This document shows, piece after piece, positions 1-5,413 of a stretch of 5,413 nt of DNA (within the stretch, counting starts at the first letter, position 1; every line of letters begins with the position of its first letter). The notes under the pieces were generated by a model. That model was not told where the DNA came from and did not search any database. It saw only the letters and a list, made by a program, of their open reading frames with translations. Source of the DNA: Desulfobacula sp. (lineage in GTDB: Bacteria; Desulfobacterota; Desulfobacteria; Desulfobacterales; Desulfobacteraceae); contig JAGLNZ010000502.1 in assembly GCA_023139225.1 (NCBI GenBank), positions 1 through 5,413 on the forward strand, in the 5' to 3' direction. The position numbers and the translations under genes were made by a program.

Positions 1-513
1 TTGTGTGAAGCACTCATGAAGTATTGCAGGATACCGGCACAGGTATTCAGAACCTGGTTCGGGTTTGAAAGGCTGCCTGATTTTGATGCCAATTTATGGG
101 AGCAGATTCAAAAAGAGTCCCGGAACAATTTTAAGGAGCTTAAAAAGGATATGATTGCGGGAAGTGATGTGTCCGAACATTCGGTTAATGCTGCAAAAAC
201 AAATATTATGGGGCTTCATTTCGGCAGTGAAATTATCATTGAACAAAAGGATTTTCAGGATATTGAATCCATGGAAAACACTGTGATTGTAACCAATCCT
301 CCCTATGGTATTCGAATGGGAAAAGGCACAAATCTTAACGAGTTTTATCAAAATTTTGGTTTTTTTTTAAAAAACAGATGTAAAAAATCAATTGCCTTTG
401 TCTATTTTGGAGAACCCAGATATATTAAAAAAGTTCCCCTTTCGCCATCCTGGAAACGTCCTTTAAAAATTGGCGGACTTGATGGCAAACTTGTAAAATA
501 TGAACTATATTAG
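1..513 (+). CDS. THUMP-type class I SAM-dependent rRNA methyltransferase, RlmL/YpsC family (5' truncated by window edge)
   Basis: This is the C-terminal 170 residues of a putative 23S rRNA guanine-N2 methyltransferase; the reading frame is open at the left edge, so residue 1 here is not the true start. The catalytic NPPYG motif of N2-G/N6-A methylases is at residues 99-103, preceded by VTV-like hydrophobic strand residues (VIVT). A GSDVSEHSVNAA segment (54-65) matches the acidic SAM-ribose-binding motif, and DFQD (84-87) the following adenine-contact motif. The ending, with a PSWKRPLKIGGLDGKL-type stretch and KYELY, is typical of this family. The N-terminal THUMP domain and SAM-binding motif I must lie upstream. 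Family members without the RlmK half are about 380 aa, so a little under half is visible. It ends right after the catalytic domain, so it is the stand-alone YpsC-like form and not the long E. coli RlmL/RlmK fusion. The exact target base is not shown by the sequence. Confidence 0.9.
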   Translation: MCEALMKYCRIPAQVFRTWFGFERLPDFDANLWEQIQKESRNNFKELKKDMIAGSDVSEHSVNAAKTNIMGLHFGSEIIIEQKDFQDIESMENTVIVTNPPYGIRMGKGTNLNEFYQNFGFFLKNRCKKSIAFVYFGEPRYIKKVPLSPSWKRPLKIGGLDGKLVKYELY

Positions 514-537
514 AGTCAGCGCAAGATAAATTAAGAT

Positions 538-705
538 ATGGAAAAGCCAAAAACCTGCGGACAATATACCTGCAATGAATACAGGGAGGAGATGATCCTT
601 TTGGGACTGCAAAAAAGACTTTCTTCTAAAGGATTGACCCCTGATGAAAAACAGAGCCTTTTAAAGGAGATTGCCAAGGCTGAAAAGCAGATGGGGATAG
701 ATTAA
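538..705 (+). CDS. Small conserved-type hypothetical protein, 55 aa, with Cys-x4-Cys and a charged helical tail
   Basis: An ATG at 538 opens a 55-codon frame ending in TAA at 703-705, lying 24 bases after the methyltransferase stop and 25 bases before the next start. The protein begins MEKPKTCGQYTCNEYREEM; Cys7 and Cys12 sit in a CGQYTCNEYREE segment, followed by a leucine-rich stretch (LLGLQKRL, 21-28) and a charged, probably helical C-terminus (33-55) ending in MGID. The T-P-D-E turn at 34-37 followed by KQSLLKEIAKAEKQ suggests two helices in a hairpin. I recall similar CGxYTCNEYREEM-like small proteins in sulfate-reducing Desulfobacterota, but could not confirm this by search. No function is known to me. 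The two cysteines could bind metal or form a disulfide. The Shine-Dalgarno site is weak (TTAAGAT just before ATG), so translation may depend on coupling to the upstream gene. Confidence 0.72.
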   Translation: MEKPKTCGQYTCNEYREEMILLGLQKRLSSKGLTPDEKQSLLKEIAKAEKQMGID

Positions 706-730
706 AAAATAATTTATTGATTACATCATA

Positions 731-2764
731 GTGACTATTGTGAGTAAACAACTCCAAGAAAGATTAAGGTTACAAGATGGAAGCAGGATTGTTGTCCTGG
801 GCGGAGGGCCTGCCGGCTCTTTTTTTGCCATCCATTTGCTCAGACAGGCAAAAAAACTTCATCGAAATATCAGTGTCACCATCATTGACAAGCGAATGGC
901 CCTGGAATCCTCCAGGCATATTCATGAATTTAAAGGATGTAATTTCTGCGCTGGAATTATTTCGCCCAGATTGCAGAAAGAACTGGTAAGAAGCAGTATC
1001 CTGCTTCCTTCCGAAGTAATTTGTGAAAAATTTATTCATATATGGATCCATGGACTCTGGAAAAATTTTCCTTTCAAAGTTCCGGCGGGGCAGGCGATTT
1101 TTTCAGTATTCAGAGGAACCCTGCCTTCCAATAGAGAGGGAGGGGCTCAAGGGCTGGATGCTTTTCTCTTAAAAAAAGCAGTTGAACAGGGAGCGGACAT
1201 CATTACCGGAGAGGCCCAAACCATTCAATATGGTCCAGGAAATAAGCCTTTGGTAACGATAAAGCCTCCTTTGGGGGATGTATTCACCATTGAATCGGAT
1301 TTTGCCTGCATTTGTACCGGGATTAATGCAAGTCCCGGAAAAGCGTTCAAAGACGACACGCTTTGGAGCTCATACCAAAGAATCAACCCCAGGTTCAAAC
1401 CGCCAAAGCTAAGACCCACATTGATCTTTGAGCTGAAACCGGGCCGTCGTTATCTGAAAAAGTATATGCACAAAGAGTTTTACATTATTGTATCCAGGGC
1501 AAAAAAATTGAGCCTTGAACATATCGCCCTGATACCCAAGGGAGAATACCTTACAGTGGCCCTTGTGGGAAAAAGTATTGACAGGGCATCTTTCCCTGAA
1601 GATACAGGACAGATTATCAGAACCTTTTTGTCTCTTGCTCGTATTCAAAACATTCTGCCTCACATCAGCCTTGAAAATATGCCAATTGCCTGCACCTGTT
1701 CCCCCTATATGGCGGTTGCACCTGCCAAACATGCTTTGTTGGACAGGGTCGCTTTGGCCGGAGATGCACTGGGTGCACGTCTTTACAGGGACGGGCTCTT
1801 TTCAGCCTTTATCGGTGCCCGGGCTCTTGCCCAAACCGTGATGCATAAGGGTGTGGATAAAAAAAGCCTGTTAAACGGTTATGGCTGGGTAAGAAGATGG
1901 CTCAAAACAGATAATCGATACGGCAAATTTGTAATCGGGGTGCTCCAGGCGGCCTTGAAATCACCTCTGCTGAACAGGATACTTTATCAAACATTTGCCA
2001 CTGAAATGAAATTTAAACAATGGGGCAAATGGCCTCTGGGTGGTGTCCTCTGGAAGGTGGGAAGCGGGGACGCCGATTACAGAGACGTGTTTAAGACTCT
2101 GATTCGCGGGTCTGTTCTTCTCTCAATTCTGACAGGTATATTTAAAACCTTTAGGAATATTTTTACGGAAATTTTCTTTGGTTTAAACTGGGAAGTCTAT
2201 GGAAGATATCCAACGGTCATTATCAAGGAAAAACGCGATTATATCAAGGAATCCATTGCCAGGTCTCTTGGAATAAAACTTGATGCATCTCCTGAAATGG
2301 AACGTATGTACGCCATAAAAATCAGGGCCTCATCCAAGAGGATTTACAAGGAGCTGGGCAAATTCGGAGATCCTTTGAGCAAATTTCTCAGGATCAGGTT
2401 TGTAGATGTAAACCGAATAGCCGGTTTGCCCAATCAGGAAGGGGCAGTGGTCAGGTATCGTTTTGGAGTGCTTCCGGTCTTCATGGATATCCGCCTTATC
2501 CAAAGCCTTCCGGGTAAGGCCCTGTTGTATGAACCCTGTGGGCTCTTTACCGAGCATGGGAAGCTGCTTTTTGATATTACACCCACCAAGGATGGAAATA
2601 ACCGTCTGGTTCTTTATACGGCCTTTGATTTCAGACAAGGCAAAAGTCCTTTGGCCAGGATATTCTGGAAGCTGTTCAAACAGTTATTTCCGGACTATGC
2701 CCATGATGTGGTGTGGAATCATGCCATCTGCTGTATAAAGGGGGAGGCGGAAAAGAGTGCCTGA
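731..2764 (+). CDS. FAD-dependent oxidoreductase, geranylgeranyl-reductase-like (FixC/COG0644 type), with a C-terminal SRPBCC-like domain
   Basis: A 677-aa flavoprotein. Residues 18-40 form a Rossmann dinucleotide site (RIVVLGGGPAGSFFA, GxGxxG at 24-29), with the beta2 acidic end at VTIIDKR (49-55). The second FAD motif is at 338-367 (VALAGDALGA then DGLFSAFIGA), the GD...DG signature of the geranylgeranyl reductase / PHBH-fold group. CNFCAG (70-75) sits where those reductases have a conserved Cys-Gly segment. After the FAD region comes a helical stretch (about 380-490) with a hydrophobic segment SVLLSILTGIF (461-471) that could lie on a membrane. Residues about 520-675 resemble a SRPBCC/START-like hydrophobic-ligand fold: strand, helices, beta-rich middle, long final helix. 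That call is by pattern only. GGR-family enzymes are usually 350-450 aa, so about 250 residues are extra. The likely role is reduction of an isoprenoid or lipid double bond; the substrate is unknown. GTG at 731 is the first usable start after the in-frame stop at 710-712; GTG at 740 is the alternative. Neither has a clear ribosome binding site. Confidence 0.85.
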   Translation: MTIVSKQLQERLRLQDGSRIVVLGGGPAGSFFAIHLLRQAKKLHRNISVTIIDKRMALESSRHIHEFKGCNFCAGIISPRLQKELVRSSILLPSEVICEKFIHIWIHGLWKNFPFKVPAGQAIFSVFRGTLPSNREGGAQGLDAFLLKKAVEQGADIITGEAQTIQYGPGNKPLVTIKPPLGDVFTIESDFACICTGINASPGKAFKDDTLWSSYQRINPRFKPPKLRPTLIFELKPGRRYLKKYMHKEFYIIVSRAKKLSLEHIALIPKGEYLTVALVGKSIDRASFPEDTGQIIRTFLSLARIQNILPHISLENMPIACTCSPYMAVAPAKHALLDRVALAGDALGARLYRDGLFSAFIGARALAQTVMHKGVDKKSLLNGYGWVRRWLKTDNRYGKFVIGVLQAALKSPLLNRILYQTFATEMKFKQWGKWPLGGVLWKVGSGDADYRDVFKTLIRGSVLLSILTGIFKTFRNIFTEIFFGLNWEVYGRYPTVIIKEKRDYIKESIARSLGIKLDASPEMERMYAIKIRASSKRIYKELGKFGDPLSKFLRIRFVDVNRIAGLPNQEGAVVRYRFGVLPVFMDIRLIQSLPGKALLYEPCGLFTEHGKLLFDITPTKDGNNRLVLYTAFDFRQGKSPLARIFWKLFKQLFPDYAHDVVWNHAICCIKGEAEKSA

Positions 2765-2790
2765 TTGATTGCCGGGCCCTAATCAATCAG
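2761..2790. terminator. Candidate bidirectional hairpin between convergent genes, covering both stop codons
   Basis: CTGATTGATT (2761-2770) and AATCAATCAG (2781-2790) are a perfect 10-bp inverted repeat separated by a 10-base loop, GCCGGGCCCT. The plus-strand gene's TGA (2762-2764) lies in the left arm. The minus-strand gene's TAG (complement of 2779-2781) lies at the loop/right-arm edge. The stem is mostly A/T and no long U tract follows on the plus strand; on the minus strand a short TCTTTTCC run lies a few bases beyond. It is therefore not a textbook intrinsic terminator, but its position between two convergent genes suits a shared transcript-end or 3'-protecting structure. Confidence 0.5.
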
Positions 2791-4791
2791 AAACAGTGAT
2801 TGATCCGTTAAGTTTCGCATCAGACCAGCTGAAACGCTTCCTAAAAGCCATTGTTTAATTCCGGAAAGCCCTCGTTTTCCCATGACAATGGTACCATATT
2901 TTTGAGCTTGAATGATTTTAATGAGGGCCGGGGCTACGCCTGTTTTGGTAGAGATAAGCTGCAAAGGTGTTTTTTCATTAAAACCCACAATTTTTTTTGC
3001 CTCCTTCCAGCGCTGTTCCTCCTGACCGGAAGATTGAGTTACCACATGGACAAAATTAAAGGAAAAAATTTTTTTCCCAATATGGGTTTGTTTAAGAAAA
3101 ATCATTACCAATAAGGTGGCATCGGAAAGATCAACCGGCACAATAACCCTGTGGGGATAAGCATTGGCGTTAAGGTGCACCAGCACCTTGCCGCGCTCTT
3201 TGTACAGCAGGCGCTTACGCCAGGGTTGGTCCTGGTTTGAACAGATGAAAATCTGACCATGGTTGCCATGGATAATTTCTTCATGGACGGCTGATTCCCA
3301 GTTGTCTTTTGATTCCCTGACAATGTAATGCCGGGGTGTATCTTTTAATCCCAGGGGATGGAATTTATTTTTAGTCCATTGTATAAAATCCTGCCGGGCC
3401 AAATTAAAGTCCTGATGATCAAATCTGCCCTGGAGGAATAAAATGGTGGGAAAGGATCGATATTTTTTTTTCTGGGCAAGAAGCGGCAGAGAATGTTTAA
3501 AAGTCTGAATATCCCTTATATCTGTAATTATCCATAAGGCCCTGTAATCCCGCGTTAAAAGCTTATGTTCCAGTTCAGTCCTTTTCCGGACCAATTTGGG
3601 CCAGCGGCGGCAATTGAGCCCTTTTTCCAGCACCACCTGTTTCAAACACCAATTGCAATTTAAACACTGAATGGTTTTTTGCTCCGGGCCTTTGGCCTTT
3701 GCCACCCATCCGGGATCGGCTCTAAGCGGGCGGCCCAGGCCAATAAGATCTGTTATGCCATCTCGGAGCAGTTTTTCAGCACGAGAAGGGGTCATAATCC
3801 TTCCGGAAATGATTGTTGGAATATTGACCTGGCTTGTTAGCTTTGCCATGTCTTGCTTAAGGTAGGCCGGTGCAGCCATTTTTTTTAATACGGCAGGGGA
3901 AAACAGGGAATTATATGTACCTGCTGAGGCTGAAAGGTAGGCAATCCCCTCTTTTTCCAGGAGTCGGGCAAAAGCCAGGGCTTCAGGCAGATGAATACCG
4001 TCCGGCACCCATTCTTGCAGAATAAGTCTGAAACCTATTGGAAAATGTTCAGGGATTTTTTTTTTCACCTCTCTTATTACTGCAAGGGGAAATGCTGCCC
4101 GCCCTGTAAAATCGCCTCCGAATCCGGATTCAATTTTATTGGTAAAAGGCGAAAGAAACTGGCACAGGAGGTATCCGTTTGCCCCATGGAGTTCCACCAT
4201 GTCAAAGCCGGCCTGATATGCCCTGAATGCAGCCCCGGCAAAATTATTGATCACTCTTTCCCGGTCCTCTGCCGTCATGGCGCGTCTCCAGGTTTTAACC
4301 TGGTTTATAAAATGTTGTGTCAGGCTGAAGCGGTGTTCAAAGGGAAAAAATTCCATAAATCCCTTTAATGATTCCACGTTAAAGGTCAAATTTGAACTGG
4401 TTATGGGCGATGGCAGCAAGGGTTGCTTTGTTTTTGCAAACCTTCCGGCATGATTCAGTTGAAGGCATGCAACAGCATCGTTTTGTTTGATGGTCTTTGC
4501 CAGTTTGGTTAACCCCGGGATAAATTCATCCCTGTCAGCCCGAAGATTGAATTTTGAGACAACACCGTCCGGTGAAACGGCTGTGTTTGCAACAATGACC
4601 ATGCCTGCGCCGGAATTTGTCAGTTCGGCATAAAAGTCGATCATCCATGAACTGACACGTCCGTCGGTATGGGCAAATCCGGTATGCACCGGCAGGGCAA
4701 CCACCCGGTTCAAAATCATATATTTTCCCACTTTTAACGGGCTGAAAAGAAGCGGATAATTGAATTTACTCTTTTTTTTGAATTTATTCAT
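2779..4791 (-). CDS. Old Yellow Enzyme / 2,4-dienoyl-CoA reductase-type FMN and [4Fe-4S] domain fused to C-terminal universal stress protein domains
   Basis: A 670-aa protein in two parts. Residues 12-370 are an NADH:flavin oxidoreductase TIM barrel: LFSPLKVG start (15-22), QLNHAGR (111-117), VELHGANGYLLCQFLSPFTNK (199-219) with the H202/N205 substrate-binding pair and Y207 as likely proton donor, FGGDFTGR (224-231), and the FMN-phosphate segment ISGR...LIGLGRPLRADPGW (328-362). Next is a cluster motif C376-x2-C379-x2-C382-x11-C394, as in dienoyl-CoA reductase, enoate reductases and trimethylamine dehydrogenase. Those enzymes continue with an FAD/NAD(P)H module; here no GxGxxG occurs after residue 398. 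Instead residues 545-670 form a universal stress protein domain with the ATP-binding signature G638-2x-G641-9x-G651-S652. Residues about 415-540 look like a degenerate first copy lacking that signature. The likely role is reduction of an activated C=C bond, in the cytoplasm, perhaps controlled by nucleotide binding; this is inference. The start is the ATG at 4791, 14 residues before the barrel; its ribosome binding site is poor. Confidence 0.9.
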   Translation of the reverse strand: MNKFKKKSKFNYPLLFSPLKVGKYMILNRVVALPVHTGFAHTDGRVSSWMIDFYAELTNSGAGMVIVANTAVSPDGVVSKFNLRADRDEFIPGLTKLAKTIKQNDAVACLQLNHAGRFAKTKQPLLPSPITSSNLTFNVESLKGFMEFFPFEHRFSLTQHFINQVKTWRRAMTAEDRERVINNFAGAAFRAYQAGFDMVELHGANGYLLCQFLSPFTNKIESGFGGDFTGRAAFPLAVIREVKKKIPEHFPIGFRLILQEWVPDGIHLPEALAFARLLEKEGIAYLSASAGTYNSLFSPAVLKKMAAPAYLKQDMAKLTSQVNIPTIISGRIMTPSRAEKLLRDGITDLIGLGRPLRADPGWVAKAKGPEQKTIQCLNCNWCLKQVVLEKGLNCRRWPKLVRKRTELEHKLLTRDYRALWIITDIRDIQTFKHSLPLLAQKKKYRSFPTILFLQGRFDHQDFNLARQDFIQWTKNKFHPLGLKDTPRHYIVRESKDNWESAVHEEIIHGNHGQIFICSNQDQPWRKRLLYKERGKVLVHLNANAYPHRVIVPVDLSDATLLVMIFLKQTHIGKKIFSFNFVHVVTQSSGQEEQRWKEAKKIVGFNEKTPLQLISTKTGVAPALIKIIQAQKYGTIVMGKRGLSGIKQWLLGSVSAGLMRNLTDQSLFLID

Positions 4792-4837
4792 GATTGAATT
4801 TTTACTTTATCATTTTCAATGAAGAGTTTATCTTAAT

Positions 4838-4866
4838 ATTATACCTTAACGCCGCACTATTGGGAA
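4838..4866 (-). promoter_or_regulatory. Sigma70-like promoter for the ene-reductase/USP gene
   Basis: Read on the minus strand, TTCCCA (complement of 4861-4866) is followed by a 17-base spacer and a perfect TATAAT (complement of 4838-4843). The -35 box matches the consensus TTGACA at four of six positions, and the spacing is ideal. Transcription would start near 4831, giving a leader of about 40 bases before the ATG at 4791. Sequence match only; no experimental support. Confidence 0.5.
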
Positions 4867-4877
4867 GGGTTTGTTTT

Positions 4878-4884
4878 AAAGGAG
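4878..4884 (+). promoter_or_regulatory. Ribosome binding site of the SDR gene
   Basis: AAAGGAG lies five bases before the ATG at 4890. It is the strongest Shine-Dalgarno match in the window and fixes the start of the right-hand gene. The other complete genes here have weak or no such site. Confidence 0.8.
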
Positions 4885-4889
4885 ACAAT

Positions 4890-5413
4890 ATGAATCATAC
4901 AATCCTTATCACGGGTGCATCAGGTTTTCTGGGTTCTGCGCTTTGCGTGGATCTTGCCCAAGATCACAAGATCATCGGGCTTCACAGACGTCCCCTTTCC
5001 GAAAGACTTAAAAAAGCTGCACCCCTGGTGCAATGGGAAAAATCAGAAGTGGAGGATAGAGATTGTATTGACTGGATTTTTAAACAGAATGCATTAAAGG
5101 GACAACCCATAGATTACGTGATCCACTTTGCGGCATATGTTGGTTTTAAAAAACAATGGCAGGATGAACACAGTGATACCAATGTGCTTGGTACCCATAA
5201 TATCATAGAGGCTGCCAGTGTTGCAGGTGTAAAACGGATTCTTTTTGCCGGAAGTGTTGCCGCACTTGATCCCCTTCCCATCGGCCAGGTCTTAACGGAA
5301 AAATCTTTGGCCGGCGGGGAAATTGCCTATTCAAAAAGCAAGGCTTTGGGTGAAAAATTGCTTTTTGAAAATTCATACAGGGTTCCGGCCGTGGTTTTGC
5401 GGCTTGGCGGTGT
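4890..5413 (+). CDS. Extended short-chain dehydrogenase/reductase (NAD(P)-dependent epimerase / 3beta-HSD-like), 3' truncated by window edge
   Basis: The first 174 residues of an extended SDR; the frame is open at the right edge and family members are usually 310-350 aa. The cofactor motif TGASGFLG is at residues 8-15. Two arginines at the end of the second strand (LHRRP, R33-R34), in place of the acidic residue typical of NAD binders, suggest NADP(H). The HFAA motif (79-82), NVLGTHNIIEAA (98-109), the FAGS serine (S122) and the catalytic YSKSK (Y147, K151) give the expected Ser-Tyr-Lys set. RVPAVVLRLGG (164-174) is the usual strand after the active-site helix. The segment VKRILFAGSVAAL resembles 3beta-hydroxysteroid dehydrogenase, dihydroflavonol reductase and OleD-like members more than sugar epimerases, but the substrate-binding half is missing, so the substrate cannot be assigned. 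It is divergent from the ene-reductase/USP gene across a 98-bp gap. Confidence 0.88.
   Translation, partial: MNHTILITGASGFLGSALCVDLAQDHKIIGLHRRPLSERLKKAAPLVQWEKSEVEDRDCIDWIFKQNALKGQPIDYVIHFAAYVGFKKQWQDEHSDTNVLGTHNIIEAASVAGVKRILFAGSVAALDPLPIGQVLTEKSLAGGEIAYSKSKALGEKLLFENSYRVPAVVLRLGG

Noticed and set aside
359..375. T-run followed by A AAA AAC, a classic -1 frameshift heptamer in the correct phase within the methyltransferase gene.
   Set aside because: The zero frame continues through a normal family C-terminus, while the -1 frame stops within three codons (TAA at 381-383). No extended product would result, so chance AT-rich sequence is the simpler reading.
1409..1732. Open frame of 107 codons on the minus strand inside the FAD oxidoreductase gene.
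   Set aside because: It lies wholly opposite a well-supported gene, shows no recognisable motif, and its residue pattern is that of an antisense shadow.
2774..2779. GGGCCC palindrome in the loop of the convergent hairpin, as a separate site.
   Set aside because: A six-base palindrome is common by chance and cannot fold into a hairpin by itself; it is reported only as part of the larger inverted repeat.
3991..4368. Open frame of 125 codons on the plus strand inside the ene-reductase/USP gene, with several Cys residues.
   Set aside because: It is antisense to the conserved barrel region (HGANGYLL and neighbouring motifs). Its cysteines come from reading conserved codons backwards, and there is no supporting start site.
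2779..4791. Calling this gene fadH (2,4-dienoyl-CoA reductase) from its length and N-terminal domain.
   Set aside because: The C-terminal half has no FAD or NAD(P) glycine motif and instead ends in a USP domain; the barrel carries an Old Yellow Enzyme-type His/Asn pair (HGAN).
4801..4813. Three-codon ATG-ATA-AAG-TAA frame on the minus strand in the leader of the ene-reductase/USP gene, as a possible regulatory leader peptide.
   Set aside because: It has no ribosome binding site, no informative codon run and no attenuator hairpin; a frame this short is expected by chance.

Overview
The window looks like a stretch of a moderately AT-rich, Gram-negative anaerobe. My best guess is a sulfate-reducing member of the Desulfobacterota (Desulfobacter/Desulfobacula-like). 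This rests on codon use, the style of the proteins (an Fe-S Old Yellow Enzyme relative, a geranylgeranyl-reductase-like flavoprotein) and a small Cys-containing protein of a kind I associate with that group. It is an inference; no rRNA or other marker is present.

Layout. Positions 1-513 (+) hold the C-terminal part of a THUMP-type rRNA methyltransferase (RlmL/YpsC family) whose start lies off the left edge. It is followed closely by a 55-aa small protein (538-705, +) and then by a 677-aa FAD-dependent oxidoreductase with an extra C-terminal domain (731-2764, +). These three genes are spaced 24 and 25 bases apart and probably form one transcription unit. Facing them on the minus strand is a 670-aa protein (2779-4791) that joins an Old Yellow Enzyme / 2,4-dienoyl-CoA-reductase-type FMN barrel and its [4Fe-4S] motif to a C-terminal part made of universal-stress-protein-like domains. 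The two large genes converge with only 14 bases between their stop codons, and a perfect 10-bp inverted repeat covers both stops. A 98-bp divergent intergenic region (4792-4889) carries a good sigma70-like promoter for the minus-strand gene and a strong ribosome binding site for an extended SDR (NAD(P)-dependent epimerase/reductase family), which runs off the right edge.

How the parts may fit together. Three consecutive genes encode redox enzymes of families that often act on lipids, isoprenoids or enoyl compounds: a geranylgeranyl-reductase-like flavoprotein, an ene-reductase-like barrel and a 3beta-HSD/OleD-like SDR. A shared lipid or isoprenoid reductive pathway is possible, but nothing in the sequence identifies the substrate. 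The most unusual item is the ene-reductase/USP fusion. It is almost exactly the length of a classical FadH-type dienoyl-CoA reductase, but the FAD/NAD(P)H module is replaced by stress-protein-like nucleotide-binding domains.

No tRNA, rRNA, CRISPR array, insertion sequence or prophage element was seen. No gene-free stretch exceeds about 100 bases.
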